Position numbers and translations under genes: made by a program. From NCBI GenBank assembly GCA_013397695.1, contig VYZI01000057.1:2218622-2282621 (forward strand): 64,000 nt of DNA, in the 5' to 3' direction. This document shows positions 1 to 14,225 of the stretch, in pieces (position 1 is the first letter of the stretch; every line of letters starts with the position of its first letter). The notes under the pieces were generated by a model that saw only the letters and a list, made by a program, of their open reading frames with translations, was not told the origin of the DNA and did not search any database. This DNA is from Centropus unirufus (lineage: Eukaryota > Chordata > Aves > Cuculiformes > Centropidae).

Positions 1-3000
1 ATAGTTCCACTAAAATCTCACCTCCTGGCTACATCTTCTGTTTTTTAGTGTCAGCCTCACGATTTCGTGAGGAAGAAACAAATGGAGAATTGAGAAGCAC
101 ATATGACACCAAACTCATATTTCTGGTTCAGCATGGTACCCAAGGGGTGCTAAACAAGAGCAGCGTGATTCATCTGCATTCAGAAAGCCTAATCCATGTG
201 TCACTTGATCTTATGTGAATTTGGTCAAAACACTGCCTAGGAGGTTGCCATTATTGTTCTTTCTTCATTAACATGCTCAAGCTCACTGCCCCTGAAAAAG
301 ATCATAACTGAAGGGATCTTCTATAGTTTAGGGAGAGCAGAGAGTTTAGGAGGCAACAAAGGGGGGATCTTCTGCAGTTTAGGGGGAGCAAGGATGGGAG
401 GCAGAAAAAGGAAGGGCACCTCTGTAACTGCTGTTGGCAACAAAGCAAAGGTAATATTAGGGAGTAGCCAGACTGTTTGCAACTCCCATATTCAGCCTTT
501 CAAGTGATACACAGCTAGCCAGAAAAATAATACTGCAGATCATCACAGACTACAGTAAACCATCTTTATCTGTATTATTTTAATTATCTGTATTACACTA
601 AAATCAGATTTACAAATTTATGATACTTTGGTCCACTTAAGGAGTAGACTGATTTGCCAAGATGTGAAGTCATCCATAGAAAGAGATTAGAAAAGGAAAT
701 TACACTCTAAGGAGCTACTGTTGTTATTTATTGTTCTTTTTTTTATTTATTTAAGAGCAAATTGCCAGATTACTGACTGTGAAGGGCAGGGAAGGGTTGC
801 ATATTTAACTGCAATGTACTATTATGCATAGACAGTGCACAATATGAAAGAAGTTGAAGGACTCTATTTCTGAACTCACAATTAGAACCACATCTATACG
901 GACTGGGCTCCTATTATCTTTGGGTTTTTTTTCTGAGAACACAGGTTCATGAAAAAGATAAAAATATTACTCGCCTGGCCGAAGCTTTCAAATATTCTTC
1001 ACTCTTTCTGACCTTTTCAATTACTTAAAGAGGAACATAAAAGCCTAAATAGCATTAAAAGTTGCTAGTATATGTGCAAAACATGATAATTTGTTAAATT
1101 CTTACTCCTTTTTACAATTTTTTACCTTTCAGCCTATTCATATTACACATTATTGTATGTGTACAGGGCATACATTTTATGTATTATATATTTTGTGCAG
1201 ATTCAGATCATGTATTTTGTGTATTCACAGATCATGTTCATTCTCTGAATGCTACCTGCAACTTGGAAACAAATATAAACGTAGGACATAGGTCCTTTAA
1301 GCTGACAAGCCAAGGAAAAATAAATTCATTATAAAGAATCAAAGAATGACACAATTCTATCTACTAAGAAATGAGTTTGCATCTACCTTATGCATTTTTT
1401 AAATTTATCTTTTAAGGAAACTATAATTTAGGTGCTCTAATATATTATACCAGTGTAATTTGAGCATCATAGCAAATGAATAAAACTGAGAAACAAAATA
1501 AAACCTAAGCAACCATATAATGATGAAAAATAGCATCCATTTTTCCCAATATTCAGCTGATTTATGTTGAAAATCATTAATAATATTTTCAAATTAATTT
1601 CAATTACTCGCTAAATCACCAATAATTAGATTATAGACTTAAATCCCATGTTCCAAAGTAAAGTAGCTATATATTGTGCGGCCTAACCGATGGTTCAAAG
1701 AAATGAATGTTGCAATCATTAAAAGTTGGTTCTTTTAAGCTACGCTTCTCCTCGGTGTACCATCAGAGCTTTCAGTTAACAAGGCAATAAATCTAAAAAT
1801 AAAGCACAGAACTAAAACCTAGGTTCATGCAAAAAGTTATGTTCTAGTCTTATATAAATCAAAGAATTGAAAACCATTGTAATAACATATGAAGTTCAAG
1901 GCAGTGAGATGAAACAGTAGTTGAATCTACTGATGCAGGCAGCAAAGCCATCACATTATCTCACCTCTTCCTAATATTTTTGCTAAAATTGGGAAACTTG
2001 ACAGTAGTTTCAAAGAGATTCTGCTAAAATTTTGATCGTAGGTCAATAAAACCATGATTAACTGAGAGAAGTTGAATCCCTTTCTAACGCTAATTGGACA
2101 CCACCTATGGACTGAAGCAAAACCCTAAACCAATTTTAAGCAAGTTGCCCGTCACCAAAACTCTAAAATTTCTGTTCAAAAAGCCTGCTGAAGATTGATA
2201 ACAGAGCTGATCCCACATCAAAATAATCCTAGATGCAAAATAACACCAGAATCAAGACTCAAATTCAGCAAGCTGCTGAATATTAGCGGTCCTGCTGAAG
2301 CCACTCAAAGCTCAGCCACAGCTCTCTTGGCTACCTGTACAGTTGGGCATGAATGATGCAACAACATCCAAACCCATCACCACTTAAACACACATCACAC
2401 TCCTAGGCTTTGGTTTCCATCTCATGTTTTATTAAAACTTGAATAAAAAGATGAGACTGGGGAATAATTTAGAGAAGTGCCCACTAATCCCCCTACTCTT
2501 CCATCCTTTGCATGGTGACCTCTCCTATTCCCACACAGATACATCAACACTCTTAGAAAGGCTGGCACAACTTTTTGTCTGTTGTTTAAATTTGGTCATA
2601 GAGAAGTTGTGCCACTGGGTAAACTCTTCTTCCATGTGTCACTCCTGATTCCCTTGCATTGATTCCCAACCACTTGCCTATGAATTAATTCAGATTCCAC
2701 TGATCTACAACTGTAAACTACTTTTGCTGGATGAAAAAATAAAAAGTGGTCGTCTGAAAAAGTTATGTTTCGCTTTCTGTTTTAAAAAGACAATTTGTTC
2801 TTTTCTTTATTTTTTTCATGCAATTTTCTTCATGAATAGCGTTCAGTACTACATCTCTTGGGATGTCTTAATTTGAACAGTTTACAATTGTCCTGGCTAT
2901 GTCTGTTTATTGGGGAATAAGAATCTTTTTTTTTCTGAAAACATCCAATAACTACTTGGAAACCTTCTATAAGAATTTTTGCAAAATAAATATTTATTAA

Positions 3001-5518
3001 TACTATTTTGGTTAAAGTAGATTTTCTGACAATTTATAACAAAGTCCAAATTAAAGATATAGCGCCGAATAAATATCTTACACTTGGTAAAACAATTAAT
3101 ATTATCTCTCCAGCGAAGCATGTATAAAAGTCTTTTGGCGTGAAATGGAATAGTTGCAATTAATTATTCTTACAATGGTTAACCAGCATGCAAGTAGTGC
3201 ACATTTAATCTGTTGTCAACAAATTTTACCTGGTGCTGTAAGAGCAAGAGATTTAGAGGAAGACTGGGAAATGACTCATAATAGTAAATTTTCATGGGAG
3301 TTAACTCCACATGTAGTGACAGCACAGAAACAGGTGGTTAACAGAAGGGATTTGTGAGTTTGGCCTCGCTGAAAGTTTTGAATGCTTGGGAAAAGTGACA
3401 GGATATAATTTATCAGGGGGAGCCTCATGAGGAACTGTATTCAACCTTGAGACTAAGAATGAGAATTTTACATTTAATTCTCAAAGCTAGGGATCAAAGT
3501 TTCCAGCACCATAACTCCTTATACATATATCATGCTAAAGAACCTTACTTCATGAGTAGACACACTGATTTAAAAAAATCCATTTGCATCCAATCATTTT
3601 GCTGATTAGAAAAATCTTCCTTTCCAAATTCACCAAATTCCTTCTTTAATTTGCCTTTTCATGGAAAAGTAGAAGTGCTGTGAGCATCAGAGATTTATGC
3701 ACAGGATACAACTTAGCTACGCACAGTGATGTCCTCAGCAAGGCACAACAGCAATCCAACTGTCCTGTAAGACAAGGGTTGCATGCCAGGTGTCTTCAAC
3801 AAATGGCAAGAGAAGCAGGCAAAGATTGTCCTTTACATGCTATTTCAGCAAGTATTTGCATCTGGCTGGAATCTTCTACAAGGCCCTGTTGGAAGCCACA
3901 AAATTTGCTGACATCACTGCATTAAAACCATATGGGAAATAAAGTTTGCTTAGCCGCTTTAACAGGATAGTGATTAACATTACTCTGAAGCTGTTCTAGG
4001 CAAGGTACAAACTTCCCATCTTTTCCTCTTGAAACATCAAGGCTGCTACCGAAATTCAGTGGTTACACTGCAGCAGCTATTCAAGAGGATGAATTAGTTT
4101 TGCATAGACTTTTATAGGGTTCTCAGCTCATCAGAATTATCCCCTCCACCCACGTAGCACCAGTACATACTTTACTATTGAAATATTGTCTTGCGTTCCA
4201 CCATATAAAATCTAAACTTGGCAGCAGCATAATTGCAAAATGGTATCTAATATTTCATCTTCCACCAACCCTGAGGATAAATATGTAAAATCATACCTAT
4301 CGCTGGTTCATCCCAAACTGTTATTGTTATAATTTAAAAGACACAAAGAAGTTAAATCATAAAAAATAAGACTGACCAAAGAAGAGAGAGAGAAAAAAAT
4401 TGCTAGTAGGAATTCCTAGGTAGCCGAATAAACTCCAAGTCCTTGCATTGAGTGGATGGCATATACCACATTATATAGAAGCTCAGGATTTTCCATTGTG
4501 GTTAAACACTTATCTGTGTTCAATACAGCAAATTCTTTGAAATAATTTCAAAACTTTAACGAATAAAAGCCCAGGAAATTCATTAAAGGCACAGTTAAGT
4601 ACTATGATCACCCTAATCTAGAAGAGCGGTTAGGAGCTATTGCAGAGCGCTACAATTTATAAGATTCTTGTGGCTTATACTAAGCTACTCAAGGGAGAAA
4701 GACAACCCTGCGGAATAACCCTCTGGACCTACTAGAGACCTCCTTAAGAGAAACTTGAACTTTTCTGATAGATTCCAAAGCTCATTAAAGCTTGTTGATC
4801 ATTATGAATTACGTACAAGTGTATAAAAAGAAAGCAACTCTTTGCCTCATGAAAATGATCTCGTGTAATGCAAACACATTTGAAAAAAAAATGGTAGTGG
4901 TAAGAATAATAATGGGAAAATATAAAACCATATCAATGATTATCATGTGTACAGGACACTCCAGCATATCAGTCTGAACAAACGTGAACTTCTGAGAGAT
5001 GACTTCAATTGAAGCAAGGGATGTTCACCATCTCAACACATTCAACAACTCGACAAATGGGTCCTTGAGGAATATATTTATTTTAAAATATCCTAACAGG
5101 AAATTGGAGCACGAGGGATCCTAATGGGTGAACTTTGTACATTTAACTTGTATGATGTGTCTAAATATTAATCTTGCAGAAATTATTTCATCAAGTCTAG
5201 TATAAGATCTTGTTTTTTTACTGTGCTAATGATTTGAGTGGATGTGAGTAAAAAGAAATTGCTCAGAAATAAAATGAGTCTCATGTTTCTCTCTGATGAT
5301 ACCAAGCAGACAAACAAACAAAAAAATTAAACTTACATTGAACATTTCACTTAATTTATGCAATTTTGGAAAGCTTCCCCCTTCGTAGATTTATTCACCC
5401 TGGCTATTTGATTAAGTTCTACTCACAATTTTCAAGTTATGAAAATTTGTCAGGAATTTTGTTATCATAGATCTAATAAGGATGGTTATAGACCAACTGT
5501 AGTTCTAGTCTAACTATA
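1..5518. other. AT-rich non-coding stretch
   Basis: Apart from the 51-bp duplication at 313-412, I see no gene, RNA or recognisable transposon here. The longest open frame is about 80 codons and has no family resemblance. A 10-base word, CAGATCATGT, occurs at 1204 and 1228. The block at about 1555-1640 is rich in TAAT/ATTA homeodomain-type cores, which is common in AT-rich DNA and proves nothing alone. Confidence 0.6.
313..412. repeat. Imperfect tandem duplication, two ~51-bp units
   Basis: Two adjacent units begin with the same bases (GGGATCTTCT) at 313 and 364, so the period is 51 bases. The first half of each unit matches closely (GGGATCTTCT, two changed bases, AGTTTAGGG). The second half is more diverged and needs small gaps (GAGCAGAGAG against GAGCAAGGAT, then a shared GGAGGCA block). 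The units are purine-rich. No further copy is visible on either side, so this is a local duplication and not a satellite array. Confidence 0.75.
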
Positions 5519-5575
5519 TAAAAAAGGAAAATAATATCAGAAAGAAAGGAAAATAAAAAGAGAGAGAAAGAGCCT
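5519..5575. repeat. Purine-rich (GA/GAAA) low-complexity tract
   Basis: About 57 bases are almost entirely A and G, with repeated GGAAAATAA, GAAAG and AGAGAGA units. This is ordinary simple sequence and not a perfect microsatellite. Confidence 0.7.
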
Positions 5576-8500
5576 TATTGGCAAAACTGAAAAGGTTTCC
5601 TTTTGTAGATATCTTCCAAAAGATCACACAACAGCAGCTGTCAAACTCAATAGTTTTACATACAACAGCATGCACTGTTATTAGTTCAGTTATTTTACTG
5701 ACTTAGAAGGCCATATTGGACACATTTGCTTTTTTTACTGCGATATACACACAGAGACACACACTTTTAGAATTTATCTTCCAAGTTCGGGCTTGAGAAA
5801 AAGCAATCTGGGTTTGCAGAGTCTTTTGAAGGTTAACTAGGATTTTCTTGCAAGAGAATAATCAGTGTTACTAGATGGGACATATTTGCAAAAATGCATG
5901 TGTAAACGCTTTGAAAGGTGTTCAAGTTTTTACTTCTAGATTTCCTACTGAAAATCATCCAAGAATTATGGCAATATGTATACTGTGATTTGTACCATCT
6001 TGCTAATTCTTCTGTTCAGCCTCACGGCTAAGCTGAAAAGTTTTCAATTGGAAAGTTGCAGAAACTGGCAGTGTCCAAGAGTTTGAACTAAATGTCACTT
6101 CCATCCTTGATTATGCTGTCAGTTTTATGAGTTGTGGCAAAAATCAGAATATATTACACACATAGAGCATGTTCAGCAGTGTAATTTTAAAACCATGACA
6201 GATGTACAGTCCCAGCAGGAGCTCACGTTATAAAACCCATAGCAACTCTGTTATACAGCTGATCCACTTTGTTCAAGGAGGCAGAGATTCACCCAGAAAA
6301 GCCTACTGCCCATACCCATACCATTCCTTCACCTGTTAAGGTCCTACTAAATTCCAGCTCAATTTCTACATTTCATTGTGCAACTTGTAAGGTCTTTATG
6401 AGACTGACACAATTACTGGAGTTACTTTTCATTTATCAAGTGCTTATCAGTAACAAGAGGAATGGAAGCATTCACAGTAACACTATTTCTAATGCAGAAG
6501 AGGAATCAGCTGACATGGTAAAGCATGAATAATTTGCTGCATTAAGTCTGAAGAGCTCTGAAGTTTACCCCCTTGAGAGCAACTTGCAAACATCCTTCTA
6601 CCTTCAAGCCCATCCATGATAAAGGCAATGAAAAAAAGACAATGAGTGGAAATGTAATCTACACACTTCCAATGAAAATTTGATGTAATCAAATGCCAAA
6701 AGTGATGAATGCGTAAGAGATGAAGTGCTATAATTGAGAGAACATTATGGTAGGATCTTTAGTTAGCATCTCTCCCCTACTTTTTCTTATTTTTTTTCTT
6801 TTACCCATATGCCATCTTTAAAACAAGTTTTTTAATATATCCAATTATATACCACACACTAATGTCTCAATCTCCTGGTGAGAAAAATGAAACTGTGCAT
6901 CTATATCAGGCAAAAACTCATATGAGAAGCAATCTAACCTTCTGAAATGACAGTTCTGACATCACGAAGTATTCACTTGATGAGAAGGAATAATCCTTTT
7001 TGAGAATTTTTCGAGTTTTTCTAACCCAGCAGACTTTCACTCTTGAACTGGCTTTTCACTTGCAAGGGAAAATACCAACTGCCTTTGCAGTGTTAGAGGG
7101 AATGTTTGTATTAACTTATTATCTTTATTATCTTATAAGTTTTGAATTTCCTATGGAGAGGGCAGGGCTGGATAGGTATTTAAGGTTCTTCTAGGCACAC
7201 TGATAGAACACATTTCTTTCCATGTTCCTCATTCATGAGAAGGACACAAATATCCCTTATGCCCCCTGAGAGCCATCATACCTACAAGCATCATTGACTT
7301 GTCAAGAGTATCAGTGTTTAAGGAGAAAATCCAAAGAAAATAGCTTATTTTCGTAGCAACGGTATGGATACCAGGTTATTTGTCTTAGTTGTCACAGCCA
7401 TAAATAGCATTTTAACTCTCCTGCAAAACTGAACCTCTAAGAATGTAGCAAATTACACAAAGAATAACTTTGGTGAGAAAGCAAATGCAGAGCTGCATTA
7501 GCATGTAGTACAATTTTAAAGACAGACACCTGAAGAAGGAAACTTCCACCAGTAACAAACCAATTGAAACCATCAGTTAATAGGATGTTCTCCCTCCTTC
7601 AACAGCAACCCTCAGCCATCCAGACCTGCCATTTATATTCGTCTTCCATTGAGTAACAAACACAAACAGATTTAATGGACATAAGCATTTGCTTGACCAA
7701 TTCCTAGATGGGGCTAGGATGGTAAAATGGAAGTAAAATGGCAAGGCCAAGCCCAGGCTCTCCAAAGAGCAGATGGTTAAGCAGTAGCATTTATTGATTC
7801 AAGGAATTTCAACAACATAAACTTATTCCCATTTCAAAAGGAGAAAACATTTTCAGACTTAACTACAGGGCAAACAGAAAGAAGGGATTTGCTCCACCTG
7901 AAAGAAAGAACTGTAAATGTAAATCTTAGGAAGGAAAAGTTGCTAATATCTTTTCAAACACACATCCACAGAATACTCCTCAGCTTATAAAGTTTATCTC
8001 TAGTGTACAGGCTAGTTTGAAAAAGGCTAGTATTTTCCTGATGCTCTATCATTTGTAGATGCTGCATTTGTAAATAATTAAGAGGCTGACACACCATGAT
8101 AGCTGATTAAGACTGTGTGTTATACAGTATTGAAAATTGTCTTCTGAGGCTACCAATCTAAGAATAATGATATGTTTTAAAAACATGCACCCTTGGACAA
8201 TTTCTTTGATAGCAATAATACTCCAAATGTTTATGCAGCTGCTTAGCTGCTCTTCCTGACAAGAATGGCTGGTTAGACACGAGCATAAAGAGACAATATC
8301 TCTGTAATACAACCATGCTCGAAGATTTATTGACTAAAAAATAGTTTAAAAGTAGGTCTCAAAGTTTAGAAAACCAAATTCAGCAAAAAGGGCTACATAT
8401 TCTCAAGCCATAATACATGACACAAAATGTTTTATTTTGCCAAAGGGTAAATTTCAAAAGAAACTAACTAGTAAATCTTATTTTAATAATTACGATAATG

Positions 8501-11500
8501 TCTCAAATGACAAAATATAACAATAATATTTTTAGCCTTCCAAACCACTCATTTTCCATTTTATCTGTTTTGCTGGTTTGCGTCTGAGAATTTCTTGTAC
8601 AGCAAGAATAAGAGAATCAAGATTACAGGAAATTCTTTATAAAATTTACACTGCATACAATTATTTTACACCAACTAAAATTTCATAGTCCTTTATGAGA
8701 TACGGCTGAAAATAAAAAGTATGTTTTTTGGATTTTTTTTTTAGAAAACTAATGCATACACATATTTAGAATAGGTAGACTTTGTTTACAGTAAGTTACA
8801 AATGGCGGAAAACTTTCTGATGTATGGATAATTCAGATCTCTTTAGTAGTAAATTTACTTCAACAACATAACTAAAATGTTAAATTAGAATTCTAAAATT
8901 TCAATAAAATTATCATCCACTTAGTCCTACCTATAAATGTATCCTTTTTGTTTTAAAGACTTTTTCTTTAAATATAAAGTATAAATATTTATTCATTCAG
9001 CCTTTAGAGTAGATAGTAGTTATTCTAGTTGGTACTATTTCCTGTTTCAGACTGTAAACCTTTCAAATCTTGTAATGAGAATTTGAATCTAAATCCTTTG
9101 AGATAAACTGATAAACTCCCATGGAAGTAAATAAGCTTTGAAGCCAGCAGAAATTTTCAGTTTTTCAGAAACTGTCAGAAACACTTAAGATGCTTAAAGC
9201 CATTTCTCTTCTTTGGTCTCAAAATAGAAAAACACTTTTTCCTCTGAATTAAGGGAAAAAGAAACACCATCAAAAAGAAACACATCCAAGTTCAGGTATT
9301 TTCATGTTTATGATTGTGTTCTAGTCTCAACAAAGCTATCAAAAAAGGACAAAATTTGAATACACAATTTTATCAATTATGGAGAAAGTTTCAACACCTA
9401 CAACCCACCAAACCCCATATAGATACACTAGGAATCCAGAACTCCAGGATGAAGTATATAGTCCCTGTTACTAATACATCACGTACAGTGTTAAAGATCT
9501 CTAGAAAAAACAAAAACATCATAAAAAGTATGTTTGGTGGAATTTTCATACCATATATGGTTAACACAATCTGTTGACAGTTTGAACTTCTGAAGTATTT
9601 TGAATAACTAATACATAGCACCGCGTCTCCCAAATAGAAAGTACGCACATCACCACCATTAGCTAACAGTGAAATTCCTTATAGTAGTCATAAACTGTCT
9701 TTTACTGGAAAAAGGGGAGAAAGGAAGAGGCTACACTACAACTCTTCAGTAAAGACATGTGGCTCACCACAAATAGGCTGTTTGGAAAAAAAACCACACA
9801 ATCCCCCCAAAACAACTACAACCCAAAAAAACCAAAAACATACAGATAAGTGGTCCAGTATTTGGAGTACATAAAAAAAAAAAAAAGAAACAGACATGGA
9901 AAAACGTATGCAGAAAAATGGGTGAAAATAATAGAAGCAGGAACAGATGCTCTTGCACCAATACTACAAACAGTATTCCTGATACAACTCATTTTCTGTC
10001 TGTCTATTTTAGGCAAAGAACTGAAAGCTGTTTTACATATCTTAGGTGAACTTTTAATTAAATTCTATCCTTCAACACAATTAGGTTCTACTGCTGGGTG
10101 CATTTGGGAAAATAGTCTGCCCCTTCCCTATACATGACTAATCATACACATACAAAAGCCACAGTTGTGTTTAGTGCAACTACTTGGTCCTGTGAAAATG
10201 TCAAGTTTCTCTTGTATTTGTTCTCACACTAACAAGAGCTGGATTTTAATCAAGAGAAAACAACGTCCATTACTCTTCCATATAAAAAAATCAAATTATT
10301 TTCCCATTAAACAATTGATTTGTAAAGTTGTGACTAATGAATAAACATCTAAATTTGCCAAGATAAAACTAATGAATCATTTTGCCATCCCTGGTATGCT
10401 ATTTATATTTAATTGTGATTTCAGCTTGTTTTTCTTGCCTTGAACTGAAAGAGTAACAGAATGGTGCTAAGTATTAAAGATGTGCAGGCACATTGTTCCT
10501 AGCAAAGAAAAGTTAAAATAATAGAGGAACAAAGACCTCTGAATTGGCTTATGTATTAACCATATGGAAAGCTGCCAGTGGAAGTTAGCAATGTTCAGTA
10601 CAAAAAAAATGGGTGAGACAAGTCTGATTCAAGACATTGCATTACAAGGCTGCAGAGCATACTTTAATCCCTGCTTTCCTGTGGAATGCTAACAACTCTG
10701 AAAGCAATCTTGACTACAAAAATATTTCTGCCTTGGTCTTTTATGTATCTCAAAATTGTTGATCAAAAATACTCCTCCATTTTCATTGGCCTCATAATTA
10801 AAAAAGTGCAGAAAAAGCAGAACAGAGGATGGACAATTTATCTAAAGTATTTTTAACTTCTGTGATCTCTTTTCAGTGCTCTGTTGCTATTACACATCTT
10901 TACATTTTAACGGGAGGTCAAGCAGCATAATCCAACCACACAAACATGTGGTAGTGCATCCCAGTATGCTCAGTTTCAAATACACTTGGGGTACAGTTTT
11001 TCCTCATAAAGCAAACAGTCTTCCAAATGCACAGTCAACCAAAACCAGTAGCATGTATAGAGAGCATCTCCATAGCCTCACTTTATTTTTTTTCAAATGC
11101 TATCTTGTCCAGACTCCCTCTGCTTTAATACAAAGCACTAGTAAACACAGAAATAATTACACTTAGGATCTGAGGAAATATGTGGTCAGGACCACCACGG
11201 GCAAGTCAATATGTTAGTGGATAAGCTTTTGCTTTCCTCTATAAGACAAAGAAAATTCGGGTATACAAATCATTTGCAAAGAAAAGCATTGCTTCGCTAT
11301 ATCATGACATACAGAACATCTGAAAAATGTTCCCCAAAATAGTTATGCCTCATAATACTGTAAAGGAGCATGAATGAAAGAAGCAATGAGGCAGATCATG
11401 AGGATTTAAGGAGCACCATATCATAAATGCAACTGGTGTATCAGTGAAATAAAATAAAAATTCAGTACAACAAGCTGATGGGAATATCTTCACAGTAAGA

Positions 11501-12618
11501 ACAATGACTTGCCAAGACAACTGGTGGGCAACCTTTTGGTGTCTCTAAAAGCTGTCCTAGACACTTCATAGTGGCAGTTTCCACTTTAAACAATTAATTG
11601 ATTTTTTTTTTCATTCTATTTAAAGCATTGTAAAAATGAATTGTGTAAACAAAATATTATTTATGCTTATTATTAGCTGTCAAATGCTCATAGAGGCTAA
11701 ATTCTACTAGCTAAATAGAGAACTTCTGCAACCAAAACTAAATGCTAACCATACTTGAACAGTTTTTAAGTGTCTTTAAGTATTAAGTCTTTAATGATGT
11801 TTTTTTAAGCATCATCCATTGCTAGTAAAAACAAGGATGGAAATATTAAAACCGGAAAAAATTGTCAGGAGTGAACTTCAGGAATGATTGTTTCGATCTG
11901 TTTCTGTACTTCACTTATACAATAGATGCTCAGAACTGTAATTACTCATATTTTCCTGCCTTCGGGCCTATTCAAAATACCAAACTGCTCTGTGGCACCA
12001 GAGAGAAGAAAGAATAAAAATACCTACTTCTACAGAAAAATATTCTACTATATAGGAGCTGTACCAGATATAGGTCATTTTTTTTTGCTGACCTGTAATG
12101 GAGAAGCCAAACACTGACTAAAAAGTGTCTGTGCTGTCCCACTGCATTGTTCAAGACAGGCATACACTCTCAAAAAAACCAGCACATAGCAGGAACTGCA
12201 GTATGATGACATTAAGGAAGATCAATTACAAGTTCAATTATCTGCAATTTATAGTGCAAACACTTGCTGACTACAGCCAGGAAAAAACTGGTGTGATCTA
12301 CCCCTAAGGGTGGTGCAGTGTGCTGGTAGTTAATGCACACACCTGATTATGCCTGAGCACATGCCTGCATGGTGCTCCATCTGTGGAAGCAAGGAAAGAA
12401 AACATTCTGGAATTTGATACGGTGGGTGCAACTTAGATATTTTCAGTTGACAGTTATTATGGAACCTATAATTATGTGCACAAAAGCAGGAATAAAAAAA
12501 TAAGTGCAATAAAACTATGGCAATCCACGTAACAAAAAACCCCACTAAATCCTTTGCAGTAGTAGTCAAGCCACGAAGGAACATTTTTTCATGAAAAATG
12601 CTTTCACAGTCTGGACTT
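5576..12618. other. AT-rich non-coding stretch
   Basis: No coding exon, RNA gene or clear transposon is recognised. Open frames are short (under 100 codons) and occur on both strands in the number expected for AT-rich DNA. Low-complexity patches are listed separately. A segment near 12309-12340 resembles a tRNA A box but has no matching B box, so it was not called. Confidence 0.55.
9783..9886. repeat. A/C-rich low-complexity patch with an A14 run
   Basis: From 9783 to about 9842 the + strand is almost all A and C, including a C6 run and several A6-A8 runs. A run of 14 A follows at 9873-9886. The apparent open frames on both strands across it (Phe/Lys-rich) are composition artefacts. It could be the decayed tail of an old retroposed element, but no element body is recognisable upstream. 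Confidence 0.55.
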
Positions 12619-13222
12619 CTGTGTTCCAGGTGGCTAAGGCCTCCTGGCTTGTATCAGAAATGGGTGATCAGCAGGACTAGGGAAGTGATCATCTCCCTGT
12701 ACTCATCACTAGTGAGGCTACACCTTGAATACTGTGTTCAGTTTTTTCACTAAGAGACATTGAGATGCTGGCGCATGTCCAGAGCAGTGCAATGAAGCTG
12801 AAGGGCTGGAGTACAAGTCTTAAGAGGAGTGGCTGAAGGAACTGAGGTTGTTTAGTCTGGAGGAAAGGAGGCTAAGGAGAGGCATTATATCTCTCTACGA
12901 CCGCCCAGAAAAAAGGCTGTAGTGATGTGGGTGTTGCTCTTTTTTTGCAAGTAATAAGTGATAGGACAAGAGAAAATAGTGTCAAGTTGTGTCAAGGAAG
13001 TTTCAGACTGGATATTAGGAAAAAATATTCACCGAAAGGGTTGTCAAGCATTGGACCAGGCTGCCCATGGAAGTGATTGCGTCATCATCCCCTGGAAGTA
13101 TTAAAAAGACTTGTAGACGTGGTGCTGTGGTGAGGACAGTGGTGGAATTCACAGTAAGGTTGCGGATTCAACTTGATCATATTAAAGGACATTTCCAACC
13201 TAAATGATTCTGTGATTCTACA
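12619..13222 (+). mobile_element. CR1 LINE fragment, 5'-truncated, with 3' end
   Basis: This is the 3' part of a CR1 non-LTR retrotransposon in forward orientation. Recognisable consensus landmarks in order are: the GTGTTCCAGGTGGCTAAG segment and the 'GGCTTGTATCAG' segment (about 12620-12660), 'GAGGCTACACCTTGAATACTGTGTTCAG' in two adjoining pieces (about 12713-12742), the 'TCCAGAGCAGTGCAATGAAG' block (12778), 'AGGAAAGGAGGCTAAGGAGA' (12862), 'TGGATATTAGGAAAAAATATTCACC' region (13009), 'GGACCAGGCTGCCCATGGAA' (13053), and the end with TTCCAACCTAAATGATTCTGTGATTCT (13193-13219, quoted only to locate the tail). The tail motif GATTCTGTGATTCT is the characteristic CR1 terminus. The frame is broken by many changes, so it is a dead copy. 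The reverse transcriptase body is missing, the usual result of incomplete reverse transcription. Confidence 0.92.
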
Positions 13223-14225
13223 TTACATCTCCATCACCCTCTTTTAAGGCTACGTAATAAAAAAAGCTAACTTTGTGAGTTTTTTTCACCTTGATATACA
13301 AGGATTATTTATATTTCAACCTGCAAAGCTCATTACAGTAAGTACTTCTACATAATTCGTTAAGTTTTATTGTAATTGATTACCATAATTAATTAGTACT
13401 TTCAATATTTTATAAGAAATTTATTTTAGTCATCCTGAAAATAATGGATTTTTTAACAGATCAAAGAAATACTGTCACTGAAAATTATTGGTTTGCAAAT
13501 GTAATCATTACTTTATCACACTGCCTTCTGCATTTATGAAGAAGCCATTATATTGTTTTCAAATCAAGTCCTTACATAAACAGTTCTCAAATTCTAGGCA
13601 AAAAGCCATGTAGTTAGTATTTCTGCAAGGCCTCAGAGTACAAGAGAACATCAACCAGCAATCACAGCCGGACTCTGAAGAATTTGCTAGATTTCATACT
13701 TCAACTCCAACAAATATGATTATGTATGTGAAACTTGTCTGCTTAGTTCAGGCTACTGTTTCATGGATTTATAGAGAGCTGCTTCCGCGGAAAGCATCAG
13801 GACCAAAACTCATCGAACTATTCCTATAGACTAATTAATCACATAAAAAATAACAAAAGGCAAAAAAATTCTCAACTACATTGTCTCAAGGAACAAAAAC
13901 ATTGTACTCAGAGTTGATTTTTTTTCTATTCTTAAAAATACCAGGCAATTCTAGACACTTCACTCAACCTGTGGAGGATGAAAAAAACCCAACAAACAAA
14001 GGTCAGACTGAGTTCATGTGGTCAATACTACTTTTTTTTTTTTTTAGTACTAATAGTGTTTGATGATTATGAAGCAAAAGAAATAGCAGTGTACCTAGCC
14101 TCCCCAGAGAAAGCACTGGGGGCAGCAGCACCACCATGAAGCCTCATCATGGCTGGAGACACAGGCACAGATTCTATTTCCACCTCCTAGATCACTGTGG
14201 GTTGTGGAAACCAGAAACTAGTTCA
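13223..14225. other. Unique AT-rich spacer between two CR1 copies
   Basis: This is unique AT-rich sequence with a T14 run at 14032-14045. The short stretch 13365-13415 is dense in ATTA/TAAT cores (TGTAATTGATTACC, then AATTAATTAG). No gene or other transposon is recognised. Confidence 0.55.

Noticed and set aside
2090..2175. GCCCGTCACC phrase, considered as a nuclear copy of mitochondrial 12S rRNA
   Set aside because: Only about ten bases fit and the flanks do not follow the rRNA order.
9764..10016. Hydrophobic Phe-rich minus-strand frames resembling membrane peptides
   Set aside because: The hydrophobicity comes from T-rich low-complexity sequence on that strand.
12309..12390. A-box-like GGTGGTGCAGTGTGC, considered as a tRNA or SINE head
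   Set aside because: No B box is found at the expected distance and no cloverleaf pairing is visible.
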